In this document: in pieces, positions 23,390-34,913 of the stretch
Layout: every line of letters starts with the position of its first letter
How positions within the stretch are numbered: position 1 is the first letter of the stretch
Source: Poronia punctata
Taxonomy: Eukaryota; Ascomycota; Sordariomycetes; Xylariales; Xylariaceae
DNA: 64,000 nucleotides
Assembly: GCA_022579005.1 (NCBI GenBank)
Contig: MU401457.1
Span: forward strand, 452,716-516,715
Direction: 5' to 3'
Translations under genes and position numbers: made by a program
Notes under the pieces: generated by a model
What the model saw: only the letters and a program-made list of their open reading frames with translations
Told to the model about the DNA's origin: nothing
Database searches by the model: none

Positions 23390-24657
23390 GTTGGGAGCCC
23401 GTTAACCAACCGGTCGTGTACTAGTGGGTTTTTAAGGCGGTGCTCTGAGGTAGAGAATCGAAATCGCGGGGTCGGAGAAGGTTCGTTCATAAATACGGAT
23501 GTAACACATCTGACATGGCTTCATAGTAAAGGGCGGTACACTCGGTGAGATCTACAGTTCTACTGGTCTCCGTGACCTCGTTCAGCGCGGTGGCATAAAA
23601 GTAGTTCGTAACTAAGAGACGGCAATGGGTTCCGTAAATCTGACCTAGAGAAACCAGTCAGACCGAAGCACAAAGGACCCAAGCAGCCAACAAGCAGATA
23701 GACAGGTAGCCTAAGCAAGTTTAAGCACCCGGGGAACCCTACTTAAGGGGCACTGCATAAACCATGGCTAGAATAAACAGCAGCTTTGGTTTTGCGACCA
23801 CTTCCACCGACCCCGGCCTTTTGGGTATCATGCAGCTTATTAGTGGACGTCCATACGTGGAGATCTCGAGACAAATGGAGGGTCAGGGAGGCTCCAATCT
23901 GGTGGCGATCCAAAGCCACGGGGCACGCCGAAAGGTGCGAAGGAGCCAAACAAAGTATTAACCTCTTCAACACAATATTTGGGTATCGATTAAGTTACGG
24001 CTATAGAAACGCAAACAAGCACATGGCGTAGATAACGTCTAATAGTTAGATCAGTTTCTCTGTGTGAAGAGGTAAGCGCCTTACTAAGTGGCGGTTGTCT
24101 GAGGTTTCTTCGTGAACTGAAGATACCTACCTGGTGTGGGGCAGTACGATTCGTCTAGCAGGTGGCAGCTCAACCATTTGTTCAGGGATGACGCAAATGA
24201 CCAGGGTGCGCCTAACTACATTAGGTACATACTCGTACGGGAGGCCTGGGACCTGTTCCAGGTGGTGTACCTACAGGTACCTTCCATACAATAGCAACCT
24301 TACTAGTACAGTACAAGGCGCCAACAAATGCATTGTACTTTGCTGTACCTACCACATATCGTAAGGTTTTGAGATCTGCAACACGTGACTTCGCATCTTC
24401 CACTATGGCCATATCGCGTCCCCAAAACGCGTCCTTCTTCAACCACCACCTCGGCCCGCACGTCAACAGACTGCGTACATGTACCTCCACGTCGGTGGTG
24501 GAGGAGAAAACTTGGGATCATCACCTCTCACAGTGTGGATAGCTTATTTCCATGCGCCATACGAGTAATACTCGTGCATAACCTAAGGTAGTCACAGTTG
24601 CGCTTGTACAATGACGATGGGTTGGTTTACTCGGTAGAGTGACCTTGAACGTCAAGC
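23390..24657. other. Divergent intergenic region between fab1 and the next gene
   Basis: About 1.27 kb that must hold the promoters of both fab1 (minus) and the gene at 24658 (plus). Short open frames here on both strands look random. No RNA gene was found. Confidence 0.55.
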
Positions 24658-26796
24658 ATGGCACCGAATACGGAAACCGCTACCGTTGCCGCATCACTAT
24701 CGCCGGATCTGTCCCCCTCGGAGCTTCTTGGTGATAGGAACATCCGCCGTTCCCTTGTAAAGATCCCATCGTCTCAGAAGGCGCTTCTGGATCGTTCTGA
24801 TTCTTGGGCAAGCCTCTTAGGCCAACGCCCGAATGGCTTTGTTAATGTTCCCCCAGATGTGCTGGAACAAGTGAAAACAGCCTACGTACGGCAGACACAG
24901 AAAAATAATCCAGAAAAGCCAGAGGGTATAACACGGCCTCTTATAACATGTGAGACAAAGAGACCCGGATCTGCAGGAAGTCCACCACCAATCCCTTCCC
25001 CAGAGCGGAATCATGAGGGCGACGGCGCCGAAGACAGCCCAGGCACACCGATATCATCGTGGGCACCAACCGAAAGGGATATCTCTTCACACAGCACCAA
25101 GCTTCGGCAGTCAAGGGCCCGATTCCTCTCACAAACACCGGAGAGGTCACCACTTCGGTCCACTGTTGTAATCTCACCCCGGCCGCGCGTCATCCCGGAG
25201 TTCCCGCCGAGCAGTCAAGGCGCCGAAGAGGATCTTGAGCTTGAGGTTCCAGCTGCACTTACGAACAACCCAGTACCCGTCAACAAATCCGCCTTGCAAA
25301 TCCTAGCAACCCCCCCTTCAGCCCAAATTGTACCATGTACCTTTGAACAATCTACGGCTAGTGGCTCTGCAAACTCTGTTCCAAATACGGATCAACAAGT
25401 GCAGCCGATACCAGGGAAGAGGGTCTACAAGGAGGTGCCTGCACTGTATCGCCCACCGAGAGACTACCCCACCTCTTCACATTTGCACGTCCCTATTACC
25501 CATACGAAAGCGAAGGTTGTGCCAGCTGTCGAGGGCAGCACTGACGTGGAAAGCTCACTATCCGCGGGCAATACGTCGTCATCCATCATACCATCCACGA
25601 ACAATGATGAGCCCGGTAAAAACCAGTATCATTCGTCCGCTCTGGTCTCCCATCCGGCTGAGGATGAAAACAATAATACCGGCCCCGATGGCCATCCCAG
25701 TCCACCAGAATTTAGACCGTCCTCACCTGCGATGGCTCCACCGGGGCCATCAAGATTTGTGCCTTCTCCAACTCCCAACACATCCGTCGACTACCGCTCT
25801 TCAGCCCCGGCTGTAGCTCCGACTGGTTCTTTGGGCCCATTCATTCGTTATGCGGTTACATATCCTAGCTACCACGGAACAATACTCGATTTTGTAACGG
25901 CTTGTATGTATATCCAAATACAAAACCGCAAAATTAGAACGAGCTTGTATGATGATTTCATACGAGCCTGGTATGAAGAATACCTCCCGTATGTCAGGGA
26001 ATGCGATGAATCACAGCCCCCCAAGAAGGCATTGAGGGCGATCGACTGGTACAATGAGATTGACGACGATCCTCAGTTCAGCCAGCGAGTCGTTACGCGC
26101 CAAAACCTTGGTTCGGTCTTCGACGCCTATCCTGCAGAGCTGTATATGGCGCAAACAACATTGGGTCTTCGGCCTAACAAACCACCATCGGACGGTCCGC
26201 CGATCAGCCCCGGTACAGACCACATCGTACGAGACAGCGATACTTTTGTTAGACCACAGATGCGTGTGCCATCCGTCGGCCGTCCAAATGCACCGCAAGA
26301 TCAGACTTCAAGTTGGGACATGATCGGTCCTGGGCTAGCCTCGATTTCTAAAGAAGCAATACGCTCTATACCTAAGCCCCATATGCCAGCACCCCGACTT
26401 TCCGACGTTTCCGACATACCCGCAGGACAAACCAAGGGCTTGAACCGGTCTGTCTCTGAAACATTCCCGCACAAGAGGAAAATGCCGCAAGAATTTCACT
26501 CTGAAGGAACCAAGCGAGTCACCCTAGGCGCCCCATCAGAGAATTATGAAAGATTGTGGTCCGATTCTGGTAGTGCTATTAGCAACGCTTCCGAGCGACC
26601 CAGAGATGCAGCACGGGGCTCCGTTGCACCGGAGCCGAAGTCAACGAAGCGAGACTTGAAAACTACGGCGGATCCACAGGAGAGGCGACGGCTGCAACTA
26701 GAAAGGCACTTTAAGAAGAAACTGGCAAAAAGGGAGAGTATCATCAGCTCATCAGCTTGGAGCAACAGTCCGGTTTCTGCGCAAAAGCTGCCATGA
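24658..26796 (+). CDS. Large, mostly disordered protein with one compact C-terminal region; unknown
   Basis: A 712-residue intron-free frame that I do not recognise. Residues 1-85 include a possible short conserved module (RRSLVKIPSSQKALLDR, then GFVNVPPDVLEQVK). Residues about 90-390 are Pro/Ser/Thr-rich and low complexity. A compact, aromatic-rich block follows at about 393-510: FIRYAVTYPSYHGTILDFV, then LYDDFIRAWYEEYLPYV and AIDWYNEIDDDPQF, which looks like a folded alpha-helical domain. The C-terminus is again disordered and ends in a basic helix (ERRRLQLERHFKKKLAKRE), a possible nuclear signal. Codon use and length support a real gene. Nuclear location is inference only. Confidence 0.8.
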   Translation: MAPNTETATVAASLSPDLSPSELLGDRNIRRSLVKIPSSQKALLDRSDSWASLLGQRPNGFVNVPPDVLEQVKTAYVRQTQKNNPEKPEGITRPLITCETKRPGSAGSPPPIPSPERNHEGDGAEDSPGTPISSWAPTERDISSHSTKLRQSRARFLSQTPERSPLRSTVVISPRPRVIPEFPPSSQGAEEDLELEVPAALTNNPVPVNKSALQILATPPSAQIVPCTFEQSTASGSANSVPNTDQQVQPIPGKRVYKEVPALYRPPRDYPTSSHLHVPITHTKAKVVPAVEGSTDVESSLSAGNTSSSIIPSTNNDEPGKNQYHSSALVSHPAEDENNNTGPDGHPSPPEFRPSSPAMAPPGPSRFVPSPTPNTSVDYRSSAPAVAPTGSLGPFIRYAVTYPSYHGTILDFVTACMYIQIQNRKIRTSLYDDFIRAWYEEYLPYVRECDESQPPKKALRAIDWYNEIDDDPQFSQRVVTRQNLGSVFDAYPAELYMAQTTLGLRPNKPPSDGPPISPGTDHIVRDSDTFVRPQMRVPSVGRPNAPQDQTSSWDMIGPGLASISKEAIRSIPKPHMPAPRLSDVSDIPAGQTKGLNRSVSETFPHKRKMPQEFHSEGTKRVTLGAPSENYERLWSDSGSAISNASERPRDAARGSVAPEPKSTKRDLKTTADPQERRRLQLERHFKKKLAKRESIISSSAWSNSPVSAQKLP

Positions 26797-27281
26797 CGAA
26801 AAAAGGGTCTGTCCTTGGCGTTGTGGGAAAAGCAAGTTAGGATTGGGAGGATTGGGAGGCATTTATAGGAGTGAAGGCGTAAACAACAAACTGATTCCTT
26901 CCGTGTCTGGTAGAGGGGACGGCACGACACTGGTGTTCAGAATGAATACCGAAATATATAACTTTCCCAACCTACCCACATTTGTAGGCTTAGATAACTG
27001 GCATTCTCGGTGGTGCTACGGCATTACGGCATATCAAATATGTATCTTCATGTTAACTAACAGAGCCTTTATCTTCCATTATCTTATACACTGGACTACA
27101 ACGTTAACTTTGGCAAAGCATCCAAATCTTGCATGGATACAGTATCTATTGCGTTTCATGACCACATGGACACCCTTGATATACAACGTCTAAACAATAT
27201 AATGATACATTGCAAATGCAAATACCCATATATCTCGCTCTCTACCTGTAGGCAGACTTTCCACATAGCGTGTCACATGCT
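26797..27281. other. Convergent 3' intergenic region
   Basis: Lies between the 3' ends of the 24658 gene and the BolA gene. AT-richer sequence consistent with 3' untranslated regions; nothing else seen. Confidence 0.5.
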
Positions 27282-27923
27282 CTATGACTTATCAGCCTCT
27301 TCCTTGGCCTTCTGGCGCTCTTCTTCCTCGGGCGTCATGGTCCGTAACTGCAGAGCATGCAAGCCACCTTCTGCCGCCATCTCGTCGCGCAAAAGACCGT
27401 AGACTAGACGATGTCGAGCCGGCTGCATCTTTGACCGGAAGGCCTCGGATGTGATGACGAGACGGAAGTGTGTCTCTCTCGACGTACTACCCTGCATTGG
27501 TTTGTGATGTGCGTCTGGGACATCTTGTCAGGCCTTGTTAATGGAGAGTGTATGCATATATGTGCCACTTACGCTTGTGTGAGTCGTTGTAAATCTCTAG
27601 ACGGGATGGGTTGAGAGCTTCTGTGACCTACATATATATGCATATGTTAGCTATGGGGTCTCGTTTCCTCCCTTTCCTAAGAGGTATGTATGGTTTTGTA
27701 ATCATCTTCGAATTACATCACATGTGAAATGTTCACATAATATTGCACCAGAACACGGAACGAAAAATAGGTATTTTCAAATTCATACCTTGCTACGAAT
27801 GGCATCTTCCAAGGGTGTTTCGGATGACATCCTCACAGCTGATAACAGACGTCTGGGGAATGAAATCGGTGTCCTGAGCGGCACAGCCGGTTTTTGAGCT
27901 GTGGCCACGACTCGACGCAACAT
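27282..27923 (-). CDS. BolA-like protein, probably mitochondrial
   Basis: Three exons: 27789-27923, 27573-27627 and 27282-27514, encoding 140 residues. The introns (27628-27788 and 27515-27572) have GTATGA and GTAAGT donors and TAG/CAG acceptors, and the joined frame gives a complete BolA domain: NPSRLEIYNDSHKHAHHKPM, then THFRLVITSEAF and LVYGLLRDEM. The invariant His of the BolA fold is in ETHFRL. BolA proteins work with monothiol glutaredoxins in iron-sulfur cluster handling. The N-terminus (MLRRVVATAQ, then SFPRRLLSAVR) is Arg-rich, Ser-rich and free of acidic residues, a good mitochondrial presequence, which favours the Bol1/Bol3 type over cytosolic Fra2. The start at 27923 is chosen over an in-frame ATG at 27977 because it leaves the presequence at the N-terminus. 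Confidence 0.92.
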
Positions 27924-28939
27924 CAATTCAGCTTGAAGGTTTGTAGTATGTATCGTTAGGTGGAGGGTGAGGGACAACTGATTGGCGAGATGATAACGTT
28001 TAATGGCTGGCTCTCCGACTAGCCTAATTCCCCCAGCCCTATACGTCGTAGTATGCCGTCGTGAATTGGGGTGCTATCTTGGGAAAATCGGAGTTCGGAT
28101 GTGGTGATATATGCGGCTTTGGGGGTGCCCGGCGGACGTGATCCATAAATTGCATGTGGTAGGCAGGTACCAGATATGTCATTGTGATGTCTCGACACAC
28201 CAGCGCAGCCCAAAAAGGTACCTCCTATGTCGCATACACCAGTACATGTTGTTGATCCCTATCCTGCTAAAGATAGGCACATTGCACGCTCAAGCCACTG
28301 CACCAGCCCCTAAAATACAAGCACCTCGACCCTAAAGAGTTACAGTGGATGTACCTACAGGGGATAGATAATGTAGGTACTTCGCACCTACTTTAAAGAC
28401 CGTCTTTCAATCATCGTCATTCCCTACCAAGGGATCCATCCTGACGGATTGACGATTGACACCAACATCTTTTTCTCTCCGTCACCTCATTCGCCGATTG
28501 CTGTAGTTTGCAGTGACTTGGTTGTTCAAAGGTGTATTCCTACGGAGATCCTTCTTTGGGGCCTTGGCTTATCATTCGAAGGGCTGCATATTGATTGCCG
28601 TCCAATTTAAGTACTTGGCAGTTATTGTTCCAGAGGGTTGCAATGGTAATATCGCGGATGTTATCATCCAAAGACGTCAAGGTTCTATCTATTCTACAGT
28701 TGCACGCAATTCATACCAGGTAGTACCCAGACAATATCGCGAGCCATCCGCAGGCGACGTGTATTATAGGTAAAGTACCATAGATCATACCAGGCGAGGC
28801 ATGACTACCCGACGCCCACAGCGCCTCTTCTTGTACACGCCCGAGACTCACGCATGCGACAGGCCTTGTATTTTCCAAGGGCCCTGAAGATCCGACAGAC
28901 TCGTGCCATCAAGCCGAGCCCCCTCCCCCCTACCCCGGG
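27924..28939. other. Divergent intergenic region
   Basis: About 1 kb between the divergent BolA and acyl-CoA synthetase genes, presumably holding both promoters. Short frames at 28019-28213 and 28513-28773 show no protein-like features. Confidence 0.5.
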
Positions 28940-31458
28940 ATGTGGTTGTTTGGTGGGGGAGGGTTGCGTGGGATCGTCTGTACTTCAACTTTTTCGCTGA
29001 CTGCTTCGGCCGCCACGATCTACCGGTGCCAACTTTCGTTTCTCCACCCATTGTCCGCTACTGCCATTCCTTCTCGTCTATCTACTGCTGCTAGTCGCTC
29101 CGCCCGTGGTCATCCCAGTACCAGTAGTGCCGGTGGCCGTGCATTCGCTACTTATACAACTACATGTACGCAACCGTCAACCCCTCCAAGCACCACCACA
29201 TGCTTCCGACGCTCCTTTTTTCCGGCTCAACCTAGAAAGTCATCCAATCTCAATAGAATGGCTTCCACACTCGTTCTGCCCAAGTTCCCCATCTTCGAGG
29301 CCATATCACGGCATGACCCTCACTCAATTGCTGTCGCCCACTGCTTATCAGGTCGGACATTCAAATACGGCGAGCTACTCCCGGACGTTTGTCGTGTGCG
29401 CGATCAGATCCATGCGGCTTCGGGCAAGGAAGATATCCGAGGCGAGCGCATCGCGTTCCTCGTAGAAAACAGCTATGACTATGTCGGTACGGAAAATGCC
29501 CAACCTGAAACGTCGCCGCCCCTAGAGATAATCCGTCGGCATGCTCATACGATACAGTGACCTTCCTTGCCATCCTAGCTTCACGTGCAATTGCGGTGCC
29601 ACTTTCGCCTCCGTTTCCTGCACCCGAGCTGCAGTATGTCCTCACTCAGTCCCAGGCTTCTCTCCTGCTCCATTCGACCAAGTTTGCCGCCAAGGCACAA
29701 GAAGTTCTTCAGACCCCCTGGCCCGAACCATCCCCGAACACGGACCCAAAGTTCGAGCCGACGCTCAAATCGCTCGAATTGACGAAACATATCGGGCTTG
29801 GACGGGATAATGCTTCTTTCGATACGGTCGCTATCTCGGAAGATGCAGACACGGAAGGGGCCGGCATGATGTTGTACACCTCGGGGACAACGGCACGGCC
29901 GAAAGGCGTCCTACTTCCCGAGACTGCTCTTACCGCCCAAAGCCGCGCCTTGATCGAAGCGTGGAAGTACTCCCCACAGGACAGGCTACTCCATGTCCTT
30001 CCTCTACATCATATTCACGGTACGGTGAACGCCATTCTCACCCCTCTATTTGCTGGGTCTTCCATTGAGTTCCTCTTCCCCTTCAATGCGGATACTGTAT
30101 GGCGGCGTTTTGCAAACCCTTTCCTCGGCCCTCTAAAGGCCAAGGGCTTGGCAAACGGGCCCTCGAGTACCCTCGGGGTACCATCTTTGCCCAGCGCCTT
30201 AAGCCGCACGGCTTCGGAAGCACCTAGCACAGGAGCTACTACCCCCGTCAGTGTGGACACCACACTATCCGCTGCTGATACCACCAGGATCAGCCAAATC
30301 GCTGCCGAGCTATACGGCATGATTAGCCTTGCCGCCGGGTCCAATGGCTCTCCCGAGACAAATGGTATCGTCCTATCACCCCGTGAGGCTACGAGGATAA
30401 GTCAATTGGCCGTCGACTTGAACGAGGTAGTCCGTCCACGACCAGCTCGCTCAACCCCCTTAGTCACTACCGCACTAGCCAATAGTAGCACGAACAGTAC
30501 GGTATCAGAGGACAAGTTTGCCAATATGTCAAGGGAGAAGATAACGTTCTTCACGGTCGTCCCCACCGTTTACACCAGGCTACTTTCGACACATAAAGCT
30601 CTAACTTTAGAGTTGGCCGAGGCTGGTCGGGTTGCGACAAGCCCTGAACACATGCGCGTTGCCATCTCAGGGTCCGCAGCCCTCCCGACGCCGGTAAAGC
30701 GAGCCTGGAAGGACCTCAGCCGAGGTAACGTTCTCCTAGAACGTTATGGCATGACCGAGGTAGGAATGGCGCTATCTTGTGGTCTCGAATTTGCCGATCG
30801 TGTGGATGGTAGTGTAGGTTGGCCTCTGCCTGGCGTCGAAGCGAGGCTTTTCGATACCGATACGAACGAGATCATCCCCCCAAATGAACTCGATCGAGCA
30901 GGCGAGATCCAATTACGTGGTGCTAACGTGTTCCGCGAATACTGGGCAAATCCCACAGCCACGGCCAAGGAATTCATGCCCGCTGAAGACGGCAAGGGGC
31001 CTTGGTTTAAGACAGGAGATGTTGCCGTCCGCCGCGATGTGCCCGCCCCGGCAGGTAGCGGGTCGAGTGGCGAATGGGCCAAGGGTCCCATGTTCTTCAT
31101 CCTCGGCCGTCAAAGTGCCGATATCATCAAATCTGGCGGAGAGAAGGTTTCTGCCCTAGAAGTAGAGCGCGAGCTCCTCTCACTACCAGAAGTCCTAGAG
31201 ACGGCTGTTATGGCTGTTCCCTCAGGCAAGTGGGGCCAAAAGGTGGGTGCCGTCGTAATCCTTGACCGCACCATCTGTCCCGAAGGCTGGAAACCTATGG
31301 ACATGCGCCGGGCGCTCAAGGGCCGCCTAGCAAACTACAAGATCCCACAGGTCCTCAGGCTCGTCGACCACATCCCCAGAAACGCGATGGGCAAGATCAA
31401 CAAGAAGGATCTCCTACGCAAAGTATTCTTGGAGGATTTTAGCGGCGACGAGATGTGA
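28940..31458 (+). CDS. ACSF3-like acyl-CoA (malonyl-CoA type) synthetase
   Basis: Two exons, 28940-29486 and 29558-31458; the 71-nt intron (GTACGG...ACAG) restores DYVVTFLAIL. Up to 815 residues, or 709 if translation starts at the internal ATG 29258. Adenylate-forming enzyme that activates a carboxylate via an acyl-AMP. Visible motifs: phosphate-binding MMLYTSGTTARPKGV; LLHVLPLHHIHGTVNA, which resembles ACSF3; ERYGMTEVGMALSCG; FILGRQSADIIKSGGEKVSALE; and the C-terminal catalytic Lys in PRNAMGKINKKDL. The stretch before 29258 is rich in Ser, Thr, Ala and Arg and nearly lacks acid, like a mitochondrial presequence. That supports the longer form and the ACSF3 assignment (mitochondrial malonyl/methylmalonyl-CoA synthetase). 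A roughly 130-residue low-complexity insert (30130-30530) interrupts the N-terminal domain. Substrate is inferred. Confidence 0.88.
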
Positions 31459-32655
31459 AGTGACCGATATCATGGAAGACAATAAGAAAGGGCCTGTCTA
31501 AGGTACACATATCCGGGCCAAGTATAGAAACTACCTATCTAGACACGACATGGAAAAGTGAGAAAGCACTTTTATAGATGTACATATATATATATATCAT
31601 GTTAAAGACATACTTACTACAAACCAACTTGCCTGCATCAGTGATGTAATACAGACACTACATATGTATATAGGTTTAAAGGTAGACACAGAATAGAATG
31701 GGAGTTGAACAACAAAAGTTCGATAGAAAAAAAAAAGAGAAAAACAAATACTCTATCTAGGTAGGTACATAAAGTATTTTGATGGAAAGGTTAAAAAGTC
31801 CACGTAGACCCTGAATCTCAAAACTGGCATGTAAAGGTGGAAAGTTAGGAAAGGTCAGATCGAATATGGTGATGAGATCAAGGATCCAGCTTTAAGATCA
31901 TATCCTCAGCAAGTAAAGAGGCATACTGTAATTTATAATGTCTAATAACCTATGACTTACTGGTCAAAACCTCATGAGTAAGAATATACCAAGCCTACCA
32001 TTACGAAGTAAAAATAAAGAACAAATGTGCAGAATTTGTCACAAGCACGTATTTATCCTACGGCAGTGGGCAAATAAACAAGGTTCCTTGTTGACCCGGG
32101 GATCTTAGATTTAATTAACAACAACATAACCTATAGGAGCAAGCCCCGAGGATGCTCGGCCAGGCTCAAGGGCCCGTATCTGACGACAGAGTGCCAGCAG
32201 ATATGCATGAGAAAATGAAGCCCTCTCCGTTTTCCCCTTGTTTTCCTTCCACGGGGCAAACCTAACGCAATGCTAGAACCCCTTGCAATTAAATCAGACC
32301 GTTTCCCGTTTTCCGTTTCCATGCGCATCATCGTTATTCATGCTCCGCTAAACGCTTCCATCTTGGACCATCATCCACTTTCTACCGTGCAAATGCAGAG
32401 TAGACGGCTGGGTGGTGTAGTAAAGCCTCCTGTAGAGTAGTGTTTAGCCTGACGATGCCGGTATCAACGCCAGTTCCGGGTATAGATGTTGTCTGTATTG
32501 GACACTTTGCCACGGCTAGCCAGCTAACAGCAGGAATCAAGGGTAGAAACCACGAGCTTGGACTCCAGTGCTTCGGGCACGCCAGATGCTGTCATATGCG
32601 TAAGACTAATAGTGACTGAAAAGCCAGGTAGTCATGCTTGAAAGCCAGGGAAGGC
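31459..32655. other. Convergent intergenic region
   Basis: About 1.2 kb between convergent genes. AT-rich in its left half with TA-rich runs near 31580-31600. No coding or RNA gene is seen; it probably carries both 3' untranslated regions. Confidence 0.5.
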
Positions 32656-33625
32656 TTAAACGGTCATCTTGGCACGGGCTCGGGTGCTGCCCGACTGGGC
32701 AGCCTCAGTGTGGCCAGAGAACTCGACCACCTCATTGGGAGGCAGCTTCAGGATATCCTTGAAGCGCTTGCCGATGGCACGGAGGATCTCCTCGCCCTTC
32801 TTTTGAGATCTGCCCTTGCCACCGGAAACGTCGCCATCGCCACGGCCTGGGATGCTCTTGCCGACGGTTCGAGTCCAGACACCGATACGGAAGAAGGCCT
32901 TGCGGACGTTGACAACAACGCCCATGACCTCACCGTCGTCCTCATCTTCGAGAGTCTCTCCAATGGCGGCCATCATAGTCTGGAGCCACAGCTCGTTGAT
33001 ATCGACGCTACGCTTCTCCTTGAATTGGTACGACCACTTGCCACCATGCTTGTTCTGGGGGTCCTCCCATTCCGGTCGCACACCCTCCTTGAAAAGGTGG
33101 TAGTCGGATTTCAACGCAAGCTCGGATACAGGCGCAATATTGTTCTATCAAATGCCGTTAGCCAGGAGCGGGCAGCCATTGCCGTTAGCCAGGAGCGGGC
33201 AGCCATAGCAGGAGCAGGAACTTACGTATATGCCCCAGAATTCCTCAACTGTGTTAAAGGTGATGACATTCTTGAGTAAATCATTCCAATTGTCACCCTA
33301 AATGAAGCGAAATCGCGAATTAGCTTCCATGCCCGCTATAGCAAAAATGCATAATAGACAGTAACACGAAGAATCAGGCAGCACAAGCCAAGGTCAGGCC
33401 AGCCCAATGCGACAGGGCCGTACATAAGGCATCACTTACTCTGCCGCTCGAAGGTTTTGTGAACCAGAGAGTCCATTTGTTTTGTAGCGGGTGTTTGACG
33501 TTGAAGTTGTCTTTGTCGTGGAAGACAGTAACAATCTTGCCATCCAAATCGTTGGAGGGGGTAGCGTCGTTGTTGTCACCGTTAGGTGAGATCGGAATAG
33601 TTGTGAGATCGACTTGTTCAGACAT
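32656..33625 (-). CDS. eif4e: eIF4E, mRNA cap-binding translation initiation factor
   Basis: Three exons: 33440-33625, 33226-33297 and 32656-33144, giving 248 residues. Introns are 33298-33439 and 33145-33225, both with GTAAGT donors. eIF4E binds the m7G cap and eIF4G to recruit ribosomes. HPLQNKWTLWFTKP is the family N-terminal strand. The two cap-stacking Trp are visible at residue 66 (GDNWNDLL) and residue 112 (RPEWEDPQNKHGGKW), with the adjoining Glu113 that reads the guanine. Trp83 in VEEFWGIYNNI corresponds to the eIF4G contact. The disordered N-terminus before residue 35 is normal. Intron 2 contains a perfect 27-bp tandem duplication, described separately. Confidence 0.96.
33153..33206. 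repeat. Perfect 27-bp tandem duplication in eIF4E intron 2
   Basis: 33153-33179 and 33180-33206 are identical 27-mers starting TGCCGTTAGCCAGG. Read in gene direction each copy contains CTAAC, the fungal branch-point consensus. Without one copy the intron would be 54 nt instead of 81. Confidence 0.97.
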
Positions 33626-34913
33626 TGTGAATATCCCTGGAACTAGCTGACACGCCGAGATGCTTGAGAATAGGGGATCGAATCGTACAAAAGGTAGATG
33701 GGACAGGATGGAAGATGCGGTCGATTGTCCAAATATTCGGAGGCCGAATTGAGGGGAGACAACAGATGAAAGATGAAGCGGGGCAATCCGTTCTGCAAGA
33801 AGGCGATAGGCAAGCAAGTCTAGGTAGGTATGGCTATCGCAGTCGGCGTTGGGCGATACAAGAAGGTGCAACAGCTCTATTCTAGTCCAAGAGATAGAAG
33901 TAGGGCGGTAGGTGCTACCTATTGTCAAGGTGGTGGTAGACTTTTGGCGACTCGAGGAAGGGACGATCGGTCTATTGTGGGCCAACGCCTTCAAAAATAA
34001 GTGATACGACAAGTGCCCTTTGTAGGTATTTGAATCCGTCAGGGGAATAGAGGAGAGTTCTAAACGAGGTTTCCTGTCTTGATTAATGCAGATGATAAAG
34101 AATGGACTTTGCACCAGGCAGAGTTAATCATGAAATTTAGTTGTTGTGCGTGAGGCTCTTGTGCTATGTAGTCTGTAGGTACTGTCGCAATGGGATTTTC
34201 AATCACTGTTCACTTTTTTCTTGAATTTTTTTGATCAAAGCGCCAAATGGTTCTGCAGTGGGGCACCTAAACCGGACTAAAATCGCAACTTGTCAACTGT
34301 CAGGCGGGCTGTATGACCTAACATTGTCCATAGAATTCAAGGTCGGTACTTTGGTCGAGTACTTGAGGTACAGTGTACTTTCTGCACGGCCTGAACCTTG
34401 CACGCTATAGAAAACTTGTATTGCCTCTTTAGACTTCAAAGTGTGCAGCTACCAGGTAATGACCATTGCCAAGGTCTTCGGTACACAAGCTCACGGATGA
34501 TATACAAGCATGTAATGTACCTTCATGAGCCAAGGTTGTTTTTGTATGACCAGTAAGTACCTCCTAAAATAGGACAACGTTGAACAGAAGTGAAGCCTAA
34601 CATACAAGTATAGGTCATACACCTTGCCTGCTTTTGATTCCGGAACGTTTGCCTACCTAGATGTAATAAGCCAGGTGCTTATAACCAAGAATTAAAGAAG
34701 ATCAGCACTTGGGTAATAGTTTGCAATCTCTATCTCACGTTATACAGACTAGCTTTATTGATGTAGGGATGACTGGGGATTCGGAAACTGTTATAAAGCT
34801 ACCTACATTTCAGTTTCAAAATGAGATGACTCTTTCCTATTTGTGTCACCCTACCAAGTGTTCTAAATAAAACATATGCCATCATAAGTTCCCTACCTTT
34901 ACCTAGTAGGTAT
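33626..34913. other. Divergent intergenic region
   Basis: About 1.29 kb holding the eIF4E promoter/5' UTR and the upstream region of the 2OG oxygenase gene. Open frames upstream of eIF4E continue exon 1 without protein-like content. Nothing else seen. Confidence 0.5.

Noticed and set aside
23764..24364. Short frames in the fab1/24658 divergent region
   Set aside because: Overlap on both strands with random composition; best explained as promoter DNA.
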